Source: Ewingella sp. CoE-038-23 (lineage in GTDB: Bacteria > Pseudomonadota > Gammaproteobacteria > Enterobacterales > Enterobacteriaceae). From it: DNA of 64,000 nt. The notes beneath the pieces are model-generated. The model worked only from the letters and a program-made list of their open reading frames with translations, did not search any database and had not been told where the DNA came from. The DNA lies in contig NZ_JAZHOH010000001.1 of assembly GCF_040419245.1 (NCBI RefSeq), positions 3,038,001 to 3,102,000 of the forward strand, written 5' to 3'. Shown here in pieces: positions 52,629 to 63,181 of this stretch. Each line of letters opens with the position of its first letter. Positions within the stretch are counted from its first letter, which is position 1. The position numbers and the translations under genes were made by a program.

Positions 52629-52731
52629 TATTTTCCTCTGGGTAGGTACCGCGTCAGCTTACAATTGAATCATTGGTTATTCATGCGTTTTATGGCTTTA
52701 GTGCATTTCATTCCCTAAGACAATTCCCTGT

Positions 52732-52737
52732 TATAAT
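52732..52737 (+). promoter_or_regulatory. Perfect -10 element before ypdA
   Basis: TATAAT at 52732-52737, 29 bases before the ypdA ATG. The -35 region is weak, suggesting an activator-dependent or low-level promoter. Confidence 0.4.
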
Positions 52738-52766
52738 GGGCCTTAGCCGAAAACAGGGAGCCTGCC

Positions 52767-54470
52767 GTGCCGCAAGTGTTTGAAATGTTGCTGGCGGTCT
52801 TTGACCGCGCAGCGCTGATGTTAATCTGCCTATTCTTCCTCACTCGTACCCGCCTGTTTCGCAAGCTGCTACAGAAAGAGAGCCATAACCACACGGCACT
52901 GGAACTCGCTGCCGCCACGGCGATTTTCTCGCTGTTTGCCATTTTCGGTACCCTGTCGGGGATTAATGTCGAAGGCTCGCTGATTAACGTGCGCACCATC
53001 GCCATTATGTCCGGCGGAATACTGTTTGGCCCTTGGGTGGGGATTATTACTGGCCTGATTTCCGGCTCGCACCGTTATCTCATCGACATTCACGGCGTCA
53101 CCTCGCTGCCCTGTCTGATAACCAGCATCGTGGCCGGTTTTACCTCGGGCTATATCAACCTGAAAGTGAAGAAAGCTAACCATTGGAAAGTGGGGATTGC
53201 CGCCGGAATGCTGTGCGAAGCCCTGACTATGGTGCTGATTTTGCTGATGGCGAAGCCGTTTTCGCTGGGGGTGGATATCGTCATGAGCATCGCCGCGCCG
53301 CTGATCCTCGGGGCCAGCTCCATCGGCCTGATTATCCTGCTGGTGCAAAGCGTGGCCGACGAAAAAGAGGTGATTGCCGCCCGCCAGGCGCGACTCGCCT
53401 TGGACATCGCCAATAAAACCCTGCCCTATTTCCGTCACATTGAAGGGCCGAATATTAACGCCCGGTCGCTGGAAAAGATTTGCAGTATTATCCGCGAAGA
53501 TATCAACGCCGACGCCGTGGCCATTACCGATACCAAAAACATCTTGGCCTACGTTGGCGTGGGCGCCGAGCAGTACAACATCGGCCACGAGATAATCAGT
53601 GATATCACCAAGGCGACGCTGGAGTCCGGTCAAATCACCATTAAAAACAATGATGAAGTGGACCGCACGCCGGAGATCCACTCGCTGATCATTATCCCTT
53701 TATGGGAGAGCGGCGTAGTAACCGGCTCGCTGAAAATCTATTACTGCCACGCCCACCGCATCACCTATTCGCTGAAAGTGATGGCGGTCGGCCTGTCGCA
53801 AATTATCTCCACCCAGATGGAAGTGTCGCGAGCAGAGCAACTGCGCGAAATGGCCAATAAAGCCGAAATGCGCGCCCTGCAAAGTAAAATCAACCCACAC
53901 TTTCTGTTTAACGCGCTGAATGCTATTTCATCGTCTATCCGCGCCCGGCCTGACACTGCGCGCCAGCTAATCATCAATCTGTCGCGCTATCTGCGTTACA
54001 ATCTGGAGCTGAATGACGAGCTGATTGACCTGCGTAAAGAGCTGCATCAGGTGCAGGATTACATCGCCATTGAGCAGGCGCGCTTTGGCAGCAAGCTGAC
54101 GGTTATCTATGATATTGATGACGATATCTCGGTGCAGATCCCCAGCCTGTTGATTCAACCTCTGGTTGAAAACGCCATCGTCCACGGCATTCAGCCGTGC
54201 AGCGGTAAAGGGGTGGTGGTGATTGCGGTGAAGCGTCAGGGCAGTAACGTGAGAGTGTCGATTAAAGACACCGGACACGGCATAAATCAGGAAACCATTG
54301 ACCGGGTGGCGAGAAATGAAATGCCCGGCAATAAAATCGGCCTGCTCAACGTGCACCATCGCGTTTCACTGCTGTATGGCCATGGGTTAACTATCCGCCG
54401 CCTTGAGCCAGGCACGGAAATTTCATTTTTGATCACCTCGGAAAATGCCAATGAAAGCCATCATCGTTGA
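52767..54470 (+). CDS. ypdA: YpdA, LytS-type sensor histidine kinase
   Basis: A 567-residue sensor kinase. An N-terminal membrane region of about six helices (5TM-LYT domain, to about residue 200) contains [26 protein letters not shown]-like domain covers about 220-350. The His_kinase domain has phosphoacceptor His378 ([17 protein letters not shown]) and the HATPase has [12 protein letters not shown]. In E. coli YpdAB responds to extracellular pyruvate and drives the transporter yhjX. Overlaps ypdB by 20 bases. Confidence 0.94.
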   Translation: MPQVFEMLLAVFDRAALMLICLFFLTRTRLFRKLLQKESHNHTALELAAATAIFSLFAIFGTLSGINVEGSLINVRTIAIMSGGILFGPWVGIITGLISGSHRYLIDIHGVTSLPCLITSIVAGFTSGYINLKVKKANHWKVGIAAGMLCEALTMVLILLMAKPFSLGVDIVMSIAAPLILGASSIGLIILLVQSVADEKEVIAARQARLALDIANKTLPYFRHIEGPNINARSLEKICSIIREDINADAVAITDTKNILAYVGVGAEQYNIGHEIISDITKATLESGQITIKNNDEVDRTPEIHSLIIIPLWESGVVTGSLKIYYCHAHRITYSLKVMAVGLSQIISTQMEVSRAEQLREMANKAEMRALQSKINPHFLFNALNAISSSIRARPDTARQLIINLSRYLRYNLELNDELIDLRKELHQVQDYIAIEQARFGSKLTVIYDIDDDISVQIPSLLIQPLVENAIVHGIQPCSGKGVVVIAVKRQGSNVRVSIKDTGHGINQETIDRVARNEMPGNKIGLLNVHHRVSLLYGHGLTIRRLEPGTEISFLITSENANESHHR

Positions 54471-55188
54471 AGACGAAGTCCTCGCACAGGAGGAGCTGAG
54501 TTATCTGATTAATGCGCATAGCGAAATCAAAATCGAAGCCAGCTTTGACGACGGACTGGACGTGCTGAAGTATCTGCAAGCCCATGAAGTGGATGCGATT
54601 TTCCTCGATATCAACATTCCGTCGCTCGACGGCGTATTGCTGGCGCAGAACATCAGCAAGTTCGCGCACAAGCCCTACATTATCTTTATCACTGCCTATA
54701 AAGAGCATGCCGCCGAGGCTTATGAAATCGAGGCATTCGACTACATTCTCAAGCCTTATCACGAGTCGCGCATTGTCACCATGCTGCAAAAGCTGGAGAT
54801 GCATTTTAAACGCGACAAACAGGCGCTAACCCAGCCTGCACCCAGCAGCAACCGCGCCAGCCACAGCATCAATTTGATTAAAGATGAGCGGATTATTGTT
54901 ACTGATATCAATGATATCTATTACGCCGCGGCGCAGGAGAAAGTGACACAGGTCTACACCCGCAAAGAAGAATTCACCATGCCGATGAATATCACCGAGC
55001 TGTGCAATCGCCTGCCGGAAGAGCATTTCTTCCGCTGCCATCGCTCCTACTGTGTGAATTTGTCGAAAATCCGCGAAATCGTGCCGTGGTTTAACAACAC
55101 CTATATTTTGCGCTTAAGCGATTTGGACTTCGAAGTGCCGGTGAGTCGCAGCAAAGTGAAGGAATTCAGAAGTTTAATGCGGTTTTAG
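54451..55188 (+). CDS. ypdB: YpdB, LytTR response regulator
   Basis: A 245-residue response regulator with an N-terminal receiver (acidic pocket EDE at residues 7-9, phosphoacceptor Asp53 in [13 protein letters not shown]). The C-terminal LytTR DNA-binding domain has [20 protein letters not shown] and [19 protein letters not shown]. The start is ATG 54451 (MKAIIVEDE), inside the end of ypdA; another ATG 6 bases earlier is possible. It forms a two-component system with YpdA. Confidence 0.94.
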   Translation: MKAIIVEDEVLAQEELSYLINAHSEIKIEASFDDGLDVLKYLQAHEVDAIFLDINIPSLDGVLLAQNISKFAHKPYIIFITAYKEHAAEAYEIEAFDYILKPYHESRIVTMLQKLEMHFKRDKQALTQPAPSSNRASHSINLIKDERIIVTDINDIYYAAAQEKVTQVYTRKEEFTMPMNITELCNRLPEEHFFRCHRSYCVNLSKIREIVPWFNNTYILRLSDLDFEVPVSRSKVKEFRSLMRF

Positions 55189-55196
55189 CGAGAGTA

Positions 55197-55220
55197 TTCT
55201 CCCCCGCAGCCGGGGGAGAA
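55197..55220. terminator. Hairpin between ypdB and glk
   Basis: TTCTCCCCC/GGGGGAGAA with a 6-base loop, in the 45-base space between the convergent ypdB and glk stops. Strong stem but no U tract on either strand, so the call is moderate. Confidence 0.5.
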
Positions 55221-55233
55221 AAGAGAGGCAAGA

Positions 55234-56199
55234 TTACAGCGTCATGCCCATCGACTGGCGCAGATAAGCCCCCGATCCCAGCAGCCCCGGCTGATCGTGA
55301 GTGATCAGGTAGACCGGAATGTCGTGCAGGTAGTCTTTAAAACGGCCTTTATCTTCAAAGGCGGCGCGGAAACCCGAGGCCTTAAAGAACTCGAGGAAGC
55401 GCGGCACGATGCCACCGGCGATATACACGCCGCCGAAGGTACCCATGTTCAGAGCCAGATTGCCGCCAAAGCGCCCCATAATTACGCAAAATAGGGAGAG
55501 TGCGCGGCGGCAGTCGAGATTTTCATCACTTAGCGCCAGCTCGGTCACATCTTTCGGCGCGAAATTCTCCGGCACGCGGCCATCGGCTTTTACAATCGCA
55601 CGGTACAAATTCACCAGCCCCGGACCAGACAGAATACGCTCCGCGGAGACGTGGCCCATCTCGGCACGCAGCTGCTCGAGGATGATGTCCTCCTCTTCGC
55701 TGTTTGGCGCGAAATCAACATGCCCGCCCTCGCCCGGCAGGCTCAGCCAGCGTTTGTCAGCGTGGATCAAGTGGGCGACGCCCAAGCCGGTGCCCGCGCC
55801 GAAAATCACCGCCGGTTTACCGTCTAACGGTTTTTTGCCGCCGAACTGCAACAGGTCTTGCTCCTGCAGCATCGGGATAGCCATGGAGACGGCGGTGAAG
55901 TCATTGATCACTTCCAGATGATCCAACTTCAGATTGGCTTTCATCTCGGCAATTGAAAATGCCCACGTGTGGTTGGTCATCGCTACCCAGTCGCCGGTGA
56001 TCGGGCAGGCAATGGCGATACAGGCGTCTTTAACTTCGTGCTCTTGCTGCTCAAGGTAAACGCGCACCACGTCTTCTAAACTTGGGTAATCCAAGCCAGA
56101 AAAGGTTTTGGAAGCCGAGATCTCTCCGCTGTCGAGCGCGCACAGTGCAAGACGACAGTTAGTACCGCCGACGTCCCCCACCAAGGAGTATTTGGTCAT
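55234..56199 (-). CDS. glk: Glk, glucokinase
   Basis: A 321-residue ROK-type glucokinase, the same length as E. coli Glk. It has the phosphate-binding [12 protein letters not shown], the catalytic-Asp motif [14 protein letters not shown], the loop [11 protein letters not shown] and [14 protein letters not shown]. It phosphorylates free glucose for glycolysis. Convergent with ypdB. Confidence 0.96.
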   Translation of the reverse strand: MTKYSLVGDVGGTNCRLALCALDSGEISASKTFSGLDYPSLEDVVRVYLEQQEHEVKDACIAIACPITGDWVAMTNHTWAFSIAEMKANLKLDHLEVINDFTAVSMAIPMLQEQDLLQFGGKKPLDGKPAVIFGAGTGLGVAHLIHADKRWLSLPGEGGHVDFAPNSEEEDIILEQLRAEMGHVSAERILSGPGLVNLYRAIVKADGRVPENFAPKDVTELALSDENLDCRRALSLFCVIMGRFGGNLALNMGTFGGVYIAGGIVPRFLEFFKASGFRAAFEDKGRFKDYLHDIPVYLITHDQPGLLGSGAYLRQSMGMTL

Positions 56200-56509
56200 T
56201 TTCTTCTCCGAAAAAGTAGATTCTTAATCCTGTCTGGTCTGGAGGCCGGGTAAAAACGATAAATACCGTTATTATCAATCGTTGAGGCTGGTTAAAACCC
56301 GCTTGCAGGACTATAAAAGTTTACAGAATAATTGTGGGCAAAATAGCGGTAATTGCTATAGCCTGCAACGCCCATTTGAGGCAACGCGTATTTATGCGGC
56401 GCGGCATCCAAAATAATGTCGCTAATGCCCAATTTCTTAGCCATCATTGCGATACAAAGCCTGTGCTGAAGCCTCGAGCGAGTGCAGTTCATCATAAAAG
56501 GATATGTGC
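56200..56509. other. glk-yfeO interval with a possible gene remnant
   Basis: 310 bases between divergent genes. It must hold both promoters. A minus-strand frame at 56292-56495 has normal-looking codon use (see the pseudogene entry). No other feature is clear. Confidence 0.4.
56292..56495 (-). pseudogene. Possible gene remnant (67 codons) between glk and yfeO
   Basis: The frame gives a coding-like sequence (MMAKKLGISDIILDAAPHKY then PQMGVAGYSNYRYFAHNY). Codon choice is good and composition is protein-like, but there is no ribosome-binding site and no family I recognise. It could be the 3' end of a lost gene. Low confidence; conservation in related genomes would decide. Confidence 0.2.
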
Positions 56510-57775
56510 ATGCTGCATCCCCGTGCGAAAACGATGTTGGTCTTTACTTTGCCCGCGTTGGTCATCGGCATCTTATCCAGCCTGATTCTGGTCGCCATTA
56601 TGCTGCTGGCGGGCGCGCTGCAAACCCTGCTCTGGCAGCACATTCCTTCTGCCCTGCATATTGATACCAGCTCGGCCAGTTGGACCTTATTCATGCTGAC
56701 GCTAACCGGTTTGGGCGTCGGCGCGCTAATTAAGTATATGCCGGGCCACGCTGGGCCAGACCCCGCCACCGAATCGCTGATAGGCCCGCCCGTCGCGCTC
56801 AATGCCCTTCCCGGTTTGGCATTAGCCTTGATGCTGGGCCTGGCCGGAGGGGTGAGCCTCGGGCCGGAATACCCCATTACCGTGATTAACATTGCCCTCG
56901 CCGCCGCCGTGGGCCGCTTTTTGCTGCCAAAAGTCCCGACCATGGACTGGGTGATTTTAGCCGCCGCGGGCACCATCGGCGCGCTGTTCGGCACGCCTAT
57001 CGCCGCCGCGCTGATTTTCTCGCAAATGCTCGGCGGAGATAAAGATATTCCGCTATGGGACCGCCTTTTTGCGCCGCTGGTCGCCGCAGGCGCGGGGGCG
57101 CTGACCACCGATCAGTTCTTCGAGCCTGATTTCTCTTTGAATATCGACCCTTATGACGCTTCGCGCCTGGTGGATGTGTTCAGCGGCTCGGTGGTGGTGC
57201 TGATTGCGATTGCGATTGGCATGGTTGCCGTCTGGCTGTTCCCGCACGTCCACCGCCTGTTCCACAGCATCAAAAATCCCATTCTTATGCTGGGGGTTGG
57301 CGGCTTTGTGTTAGGACTGCTGGCACTGATTGGCGGGGAAATCACCCTGTTTAAAGGGCTGGATGAGATGAAACAGCTGGCGGAGTCGGACCAGTTATTT
57401 GAAATTAGCTCGATGCTGGCGATAACCCTGACCAAGCTCGCCGCGCTAGTGGTGGCCGCCGCCTGTGGCTTTAGGGGCGGGCGCATCTTCCCTGCGGTGT
57501 TTGTCGGCGTTTCCCTTGGGCTGATGCTGCATCAATACGCGCCGGACGTGCCTGCTGCCGTCACCGTTTCTTGCGCCGTAATGGGCATGGTACTGGTGGT
57601 CACCCGCGACGGTTGGCTGAGCCTGTTTATGGCCGCTGCCGTGGTGCCGGGCCTGAAACTGCTGCCGCTGCTGTGCATTGTGATGCTGCCAGCCTGGCTG
57701 CTGCTGGCGGGCAAACCGCTGATGCTGGTCAGCAAATATCCGCCTGCCCGCCAAGAGAATAAAGAAGCCGAGTAA
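56510..57775 (+). CDS. yfeO: YfeO, ClC-type ion channel family protein
   Basis: A 421-residue polytopic ClC-family protein. Similarity to E. coli YfeO is clear from the start MLHPRAK and segments [14 protein letters not shown] and [11 protein letters not shown]. The later motif is [20 protein letters not shown]. ClC proteins carry chloride or other anions, sometimes in exchange for protons; the activity of YfeO itself is uncertain. ATG 56510 follows AAAAGGA at good spacing; ATG 56504 is too close. Its stop is 4 bases from the convergent racemase gene. Confidence 0.93.
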   Translation: MLHPRAKTMLVFTLPALVIGILSSLILVAIMLLAGALQTLLWQHIPSALHIDTSSASWTLFMLTLTGLGVGALIKYMPGHAGPDPATESLIGPPVALNALPGLALALMLGLAGGVSLGPEYPITVINIALAAAVGRFLLPKVPTMDWVILAAAGTIGALFGTPIAAALIFSQMLGGDKDIPLWDRLFAPLVAAGAGALTTDQFFEPDFSLNIDPYDASRLVDVFSGSVVVLIAIAIGMVAVWLFPHVHRLFHSIKNPILMLGVGGFVLGLLALIGGEITLFKGLDEMKQLAESDQLFEISSMLAITLTKLAALVVAAACGFRGGRIFPAVFVGVSLGLMLHQYAPDVPAAVTVSCAVMGMVLVVTRDGWLSLFMAAAVVPGLKLLPLLCIVMLPAWLLLAGKPLMLVSKYPPARQENKEAE

Positions 57776-57779
57776 AAGA

Positions 57780-58478
57780 TTAACGGTCAGAAAGGGCGAA
57801 CTCCGCCGCCGCCAGTGCATGGATGGCGGTGGTGTCAAACACCGGCACGCCGGCATCCTGCTGGCCGACCAGCAGCGTAATTTCCGTACAACCGAGAATA
57901 ATTCCCTCCGCCCCCTGCTGCTCTAGCTCGCCCATGATGCGGCGATACTCTTCGCGAGAGGCGTCGCTGATTTCTCCCAGACAAAGCTCTTCATAGATGA
58001 TGCGATGCACAATATTGCGGTCAGCCTCGTTCGGGGTCAGCACCTCAATGTGATGTTTATTCTGCAGGCGGCCGCGATAGAAATCCTGCTCCATGGTGAA
58101 TTTGGTGCCGAGCAGCCCAATGCGCTTCAGCCCCTGAGCTTTAATCTTTTCCGCCGTCGCGTCGGCAATATGCAGCAGCGGCAGGCCGCCAATGCGTTCG
58201 ATGTCATCCGCCACTTTATGCATGGTGTTGGTACAGACCACAATCATCTCGGCCCCGGCGCGCGCCAGCGCCTGTGCGGCATCACCGAGAATTTGCCCGG
58301 CCTGCTGCCAATCCCCTTGGGCCTGAAGTTTTTCAATATCGTAGAAGTCGACGCTGTGCAGGAACAGCCGCGCGGAGTGCAATCCGCCGAGCTGTCGTTT
58401 GACGTGTTCATTGATGGTGCGGTAGTACGGCACGGTGGATTCCCAACTCATGCCGCCAATTAATCCTAAGGTTTTCAT
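57780..58478 (-). CDS. Aspartate/glutamate racemase family protein (YgeA-like)
   Basis: A 232-residue racemase-superfamily protein. The start LGLIGGMSWESTVPYYRTIN, the first catalytic cysteine in MIVVCTNTMHK and the second in IILGCTEITLL are the paired-Cys signature of the aspartate/hydantoin racemase superfamily. YgeA of E. coli is a broad-specificity amino-acid racemase. Convergent with yfeO with a 4-base gap. Confidence 0.88.
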   Translation of the reverse strand: MKTLGLIGGMSWESTVPYYRTINEHVKRQLGGLHSARLFLHSVDFYDIEKLQAQGDWQQAGQILGDAAQALARAGAEMIVVCTNTMHKVADDIERIGGLPLLHIADATAEKIKAQGLKRIGLLGTKFTMEQDFYRGRLQNKHHIEVLTPNEADRNIVHRIIYEELCLGEISDASREEYRRIMGELEQQGAEGIILGCTEITLLVGQQDAGVPVFDTTAIHALAAAEFALSDR

Positions 58479-58573
58479 CTGCTGTCACCCTGCCGACTCG
58501 ATTTTGCGTGAGGGTAAAACATAACCGAGCGCGCCCCTGCTGACAAACAGTGACGCGCCCGGCGAGCAGAAAA

Positions 58574-59077
58574 TTACTGTTTTGCTGAACAGGCTTTCTG
58601 AGCCGACTCATCGGCCAGACGCGCAGCGCGGCGCTCGACAATGCGCTGGCGCAAGGTGTCATACAGCCAGTTGTAGAACATGGTGTATGGCAGGAAGAAC
58701 AGGAAGAAGCCAATTTCCAGCATAAAGGCGTTAAGCAGTGAAATGCCCAACCAGCCTGCGGCAATCGGCAGCCCTATCAATATAAATCCGCCCTCGAAGC
58801 CCAGTGCGTGGCAGACGCGTACTTTCAGGGTTCGCGCCACGCGGCTGACTGGCCAGAGACGATCGAAAATCGAGTTGTAAACGATGTTCCACAGCATCGC
58901 CGTGGTAGAGAGCAAAATCGCCAGGGTGCCCATTTCAAACATCGACTTGTTCAACAGCCATGCTGCAATCGGCGCGGAAATCATTACCGCTAAGGCTTCA
59001 AAACCGACCGCATGCAGGATGCGCTCGCCTAAAGATTTTTTACTCGCGAGTTGAGTATTTGTTTTTAACTTTGACAT
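58574..59077 (-). CDS. PACE-family efflux transporter
   Basis: A 167-residue membrane protein with four hydrophobic segments and two bacterial-transmembrane-pair repeats: ERILHAVGFEALAVM (first) and VRVCHALGFEGGFILIGLPI (second). The RxxHxxGFE pattern marks the proteobacterial antimicrobial compound efflux family (AceI-type), which export chlorhexidine and short diamines. A LysR gene is divergently encoded 141 bases away, the usual arrangement. Confidence 0.92.
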   Translation of the reverse strand: MSKLKTNTQLASKKSLGERILHAVGFEALAVMISAPIAAWLLNKSMFEMGTLAILLSTTAMLWNIVYNSIFDRLWPVSRVARTLKVRVCHALGFEGGFILIGLPIAAGWLGISLLNAFMLEIGFFLFFLPYTMFYNWLYDTLRQRIVERRAARLADESAQKACSAKQ

Positions 59078-59218
59078 AAAGACCTGCCGTTATTCCTCAA
59101 TAGGGTGAGTGACTTGGGTCACAGGTCGGCATTATCATCGCTAAATAAGATAGGTTAAAGATAGTTAATATCGATAAAATAGATGGATAAACCCTTAATC
59201 GCCAACCTGGAGATTGCC

Positions 59219-60094
59219 ATGCGTTACTCGCCAGAAGCCTTAGTCGCCTTTGTGGAAGCTGCGGATACCGGCTCTTTCTCCGCCGCCGCACGCAAACTGC
59301 GCAAAAGCCAGTCCACGGTCAGCACCGCCATCGCCAATCTTGAAGTGGATTTGGGCCTGACGCTGTTTGACCGCAACAGCCGCCAGCCGGTGTTAACGCC
59401 GCAGGGCAAGCGGGTGCTCAATCACGTTCAGGCGATTTTGGCCGCCAGCGAGCGCCTTGATGAGCTGGCTATCCGCCTCTCTACGCAGGTGGAAACCCGG
59501 CTGACCTTCGTGCTTTCAGACACTTACCAGCCGACTCACCATGAGAATCTGCTTAAACGCTTTGAGCGGCGCTATCCCGATATTGAGTTTGAATGCCTGA
59601 TTGCTGAGGATCAGGATGTGATTGATCTGCTACAGGCTGGGCGGGCGCACATTGGCATGCTGGAAGTGCAGGACTCCTACCCGCCGGACATCGGCGTGGC
59701 GCGCCTGCCGGAGCAAACTGACATGGACATTTTTGTCAGTCGCGACCATCCGCTGGCTCAGCTTTCCAACATTCAGCCTGAGCAGTTGCACACTTTCCGC
59801 CAGTTAAGCCTCCAGCCCTATCGCCGCACCGAGACGCGGGCGCAGGGGCAGACTTGGTCCGCACCGAGCTATTTGATGCTGCTGGAAATGGCCGAGCAGG
59901 GCTTTGGCTGGTCGGTGCTGCCGCACTGGCTGGTGCGCCAGTTTGGGCATAACAAGCTGGTGACGCTGCCGATGCGAGGCTGGCCGAAGCTGATTTCAGT
60001 GGACGCGGTGTGGAGTAAAAACAATCAGCCCGGCCCGGCGGGAAGTTGGTTCATCGACCAGCTAATTGATCCTTTGCTGGCCGATGAACCCTGA
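59219..60094 (+). CDS. LysR-family transcriptional regulator
   Basis: A 291-residue LysR regulator: N-terminal winged helix (VAFVEAADTGSFSAAARKLR, STVSTAIANLEVDLGLTLFD) and periplasmic-binding-like effector domain with LQAGRAHIGMLEVQ. It is divergent from the PACE efflux gene and likely controls it. The start is the ATG 7 bases after GGAG; the frame opens 12 codons earlier without support. Convergent with ipdC, 13 bases apart. Confidence 0.9.
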   Translation: MRYSPEALVAFVEAADTGSFSAAARKLRKSQSTVSTAIANLEVDLGLTLFDRNSRQPVLTPQGKRVLNHVQAILAASERLDELAIRLSTQVETRLTFVLSDTYQPTHHENLLKRFERRYPDIEFECLIAEDQDVIDLLQAGRAHIGMLEVQDSYPPDIGVARLPEQTDMDIFVSRDHPLAQLSNIQPEQLHTFRQLSLQPYRRTETRAQGQTWSAPSYLMLLEMAEQGFGWSVLPHWLVRQFGHNKLVTLPMRGWPKLISVDAVWSKNNQPGPAGSWFIDQLIDPLLADEP

Positions 60095-60107
60095 GCAGTC
60101 AGTCGGG

Positions 60108-61766
60108 TTAATCCCCCGAGTTTCTCTTCGAGATAGACTTGCTGACAGCGTCCAATAGCTCGGGGATATCCATTTTCGGCACCACCACTTCCACCCAGGC
60201 CATTTGCGGTTTATCGCGCAGGGTGGACATCACCTGACTTAGCTGGTCGCGGCTTTCGACTCGCTGGCTGAGCACGTCCGGCCCGCCAAAGGCGGCGGGG
60301 AATAGGGTCCAATTCCAGCGCGCAATATCGTTGTAGCGCTGCGTCTCGCCATGGATAGCTCTTTCCACCGTATAGCCGTCATTGTTGATGAGGAAAATGT
60401 GGGTTTTTAAGCCGTAACGGATCGCCGCGCCCAGCCCTTGCAGGGTGAGCTGCGCCGAGCCGTCGCCAATAATCAGCACCACCCGACGCTCAGGCTCGGC
60501 AGTTTGCGCGCCAAAGGCGGCTGGCAGGGTAAAGCCAATCGAACCCCAAAGTGGTTGGACGATAACATCACACCCCTCGGGCAACGTGAGCGCCGCCGCG
60601 CCGAAGCTGGAGGTCCCCTGCTCCACCACCAGCAGATCGTTGGGTTGCAAGAATTCCTGCATTAATTGCCAGAAGACCTGCTGATCCAGCTCGCTGTTAT
60701 CCGACGATGGCAGCGGCGTGCGGCTAAAGTCAGGCTTTTCCCACTGGTCGCGAAGTTCAGCCGTCAGCCGGTGCAGGGCTTCCACGGCTTTCACCATAGG
60801 GAGCTGATGGAACACCTGTTTACCAATGCGCGCGCTGAAAGGTTCGAGTTCGATACAACCCTCTTCAGGCAGCTTTTGGGTGAATCCGGCGGTAATGGTA
60901 TCGCCAAAACGCACCCCGACATTAATGACCACCTCGGCCTGCTCCACCACCTTCTTCACCACCGGGCAGCTCGCCGCGCCGGAGTAAGTGCCGGCAAAAT
61001 GCGGATTCTGCTCGTTGAACAGCCCCTTGCCCATCAACAGCGTCGAGTGTGCCAACGGAACATCATCAACCCACTGCTGAAGTGCCTGTTTGGCTTTAAA
61101 ACGGTCGGCCAGAAAATCCCCCAATACCGTCACCCGGCGCTTGTCGCGCAGCAGCTCGCGGGCGGTATCAGTGAAGGCGCTAAGGGAATCTTGGGAAAAG
61201 GCGGGTTGGAGAAGAGGCTGTTTGGTGGCACGGCTGGTGACAGGGAGCTTGGCGACGTCGCTTGGTAGGAGAAGGTAGCCGGGCCGCGAGTGGTAAATCG
61301 CCTCGGCCACCACGCGGTCAATTTCCGCCAGCGCGTTTTCCGGGGTTAGCAACCCCTGCGCCACGCTGACCTGCCGCGACATCTCGGCAAAGCGAGCAAA
61401 GTTGCCATCGCCCATGGAGTGATGCAGCAATTCGCCTTTTTTCTGCGAGGAAAGCGGAGGCGCGCCGACAATATGAATCACCGGCAAGTATTCGGCATAA
61501 CTTCCCGCTACCCCATTGAGCGCGCTGAGTTCTCCCACGCCGAAGGTGGTCAGCAGAGCCGCCGCCCCCTTGCGTCGCGCATAGCCGTCGGCACCATAGG
61601 CGGCATTCAATTCATTGGTACAGCCCACCCAGGTTATTTGCTGGTGGCTAATCACGTGGTCGAGGAATTGCAGGTTGTAGTCGCCTGGCACGCCAAACAG
61701 GTGGGAAATATTGCTAAGTGATAGTCGGTCGAGGAGATAGTCACCTACGGTATAAGCATTACTCAT
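60108..61766 (-). CDS. ipdC: Indolepyruvate/keto-acid decarboxylase (IpdC-type)
   Basis: A 552-residue thiamine-diphosphate enzyme of the pyruvate/indolepyruvate decarboxylase family. It has YTVGDYLLDRLSLSNISHLF, catalytic Glu52 (GCTNELNAAYGADGYA), the HH pair (GELLHHSMGDGNFA) and the TPP motif (IIGDGSAQLTLQGLG...NNDGYTVE). It can decarboxylate indole-3-pyruvate on the way to indole-acetic acid, or other keto acids; substrate is not certain. I chose the second of two tandem ATGs, which has better spacing to AGGGGA. It lies next to an aldo-keto reductase, divergent. Confidence 0.88.
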   Translation of the reverse strand: MSNAYTVGDYLLDRLSLSNISHLFGVPGDYNLQFLDHVISHQQITWVGCTNELNAAYGADGYARRKGAAALLTTFGVGELSALNGVAGSYAEYLPVIHIVGAPPLSSQKKGELLHHSMGDGNFARFAEMSRQVSVAQGLLTPENALAEIDRVVAEAIYHSRPGYLLLPSDVAKLPVTSRATKQPLLQPAFSQDSLSAFTDTARELLRDKRRVTVLGDFLADRFKAKQALQQWVDDVPLAHSTLLMGKGLFNEQNPHFAGTYSGAASCPVVKKVVEQAEVVINVGVRFGDTITAGFTQKLPEEGCIELEPFSARIGKQVFHQLPMVKAVEALHRLTAELRDQWEKPDFSRTPLPSSDNSELDQQVFWQLMQEFLQPNDLLVVEQGTSSFGAAALTLPEGCDVIVQPLWGSIGFTLPAAFGAQTAEPERRVVLIIGDGSAQLTLQGLGAAIRYGLKTHIFLINNDGYTVERAIHGETQRYNDIARWNWTLFPAAFGGPDVLSQRVESRDQLSQVMSTLRDKPQMAWVEVVVPKMDIPELLDAVSKSISKRNSGD

Positions 61767-62045
61767 CATGATCCCCTAATATTTTTAGCTTCTATAGTTG
61801 ATAACTCTAGAAAGTATTGACGCAGATCGCCGATTAGGAAACGTGCGCCAAAAATTAGGGTTGGAAATTTTGCCTTACACCCCTGCCCGATTTAAGCGCA
61901 GGTTCCGTTATTCATCACAATGACTGATAGGCCGAAGAGTCATATCCCAAGGTTGTTAACCCGCTCGCTGGAAAAATCTGTGGAAACGCATACACTAAAA
62001 CGGCTTTTTATCTTTCCTACGACTAAAAATAATAAGGTTAACTCT

Positions 62046-63035
62046 ATGGCTTATCAGGCGAAACCTACGCGATATGAACAGATGCAGTACCGACGCTGCG
62101 GCCACAGCGGGCTGAAGCTGCCCGCCATCTCCCTTGGCCTGTGGCACAACTTTGGCGACAACGCGCACTTTGATAACGCGCGCCATTTGATTCGTCACGC
62201 CTTCGATAATGGCATCACCCATTTTGATTTAGCCAACAACTACGGCCCGCCGCCCGGCTCGGCTGAAACGCACTTTGGCCGCATTTTGCAGGAAGATTTA
62301 CTGCCCTATCGCGATGAGCTGATTATCTCCTCCAAGGCCGGTTACACCATGTGGGACGGCCCTTATGGCGATTGGGGCTCGAAGAAATATCTGGTCGCCA
62401 GCCTCAATCAGAGCCTAAAACGCATGGGTCTGGAGTATGTGGATATTTTCTACCACCACCGCCCGGATCCCGACACGCCATTGGAAGAAACCATGGCGGC
62501 GCTGGATCTCATCGTCCGCCAGGGGAAAGCGCTGTACGTCGGTTTGTCCAACTATCCGGCCGAGCGCGCCAAACAGGCTTTCGCCATTCTGCAACGCCTC
62601 GGCACGCCGTGCCTGATCCATCAGCCGAAATACTCGATGTTCGAACGCTGGGTAGAGGCTGATTTGCTCGACACGCTGGCGCAAAACGGGGTTGGGTCGA
62701 TTGCCTTCTCCCCTCTGGCCGGTGGCGTGCTGACCGATCGCTATCTGGCGGGCATTCCGCAGGATTCGCGCGCGGCGAGCAGCAGCCAGTTCCTCACCAC
62801 CGACCAACTCACCGCCGAGAAGCTGGAAAAAGTGCGTAAGCTGAATGCCATTGCCGAAGCGCGCGGCCAGAAGCTGTCGCAAATGGCGTTAGCCTGGGTG
62901 CTGCGCGGCGACAGAGTGACCTCGGTGCTGATTGGTGCCAGTAAAACCAGCCAGATTGATGATGCCATCGGCATGCTCGGCAACCGCCAGTTTAGTGAGC
63001 AGGAGCTGGCTGAAATCGAAGGGATTTTGGTGTAA
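62046..63035 (+). CDS. gpr: Aldo-keto reductase, YghZ/Gpr type (L-glyceraldehyde 3-phosphate reductase)
   Basis: A 329-residue NADPH-dependent reductase (E. coli Gpr/YghZ is 346). The sequence starts MAYQAKPTRYEQMQYRRCGH. It has LGLWHNFGDNAHFDNARHLI, the catalytic Tyr in LANNYGPPPG, the Lys in ISSKAGY and the His in YHHRPDP, and the NADP motif LIGASKTSQ. It reduces L-glyceraldehyde 3-phosphate or methylglyoxal by family analogy. AAGGT precedes the ATG; the frame runs 42 codons upstream without support. The C-terminus lacks the 17-residue tail of YghZ. Confidence 0.85.
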   Translation: MAYQAKPTRYEQMQYRRCGHSGLKLPAISLGLWHNFGDNAHFDNARHLIRHAFDNGITHFDLANNYGPPPGSAETHFGRILQEDLLPYRDELIISSKAGYTMWDGPYGDWGSKKYLVASLNQSLKRMGLEYVDIFYHHRPDPDTPLEETMAALDLIVRQGKALYVGLSNYPAERAKQAFAILQRLGTPCLIHQPKYSMFERWVEADLLDTLAQNGVGSIAFSPLAGGVLTDRYLAGIPQDSRAASSSQFLTTDQLTAEKLEKVRKLNAIAEARGQKLSQMALAWVLRGDRVTSVLIGASKTSQIDDAIGMLGNRQFSEQELAEIEGILV

Positions 63036-63181
63036 ACGCTTTCCTATAAGGCGAATAAAGGAGAAAACGTTAGCTTTGTGTTAAGCGGCGTAAAACAATC
63101 AAAACAGGATTGTAAGCAATAGAATAGGTGTTGCCTTCCTCTTATAACTGTTAGCAGAAATTATAAGAGAGAGGAGGCGAC

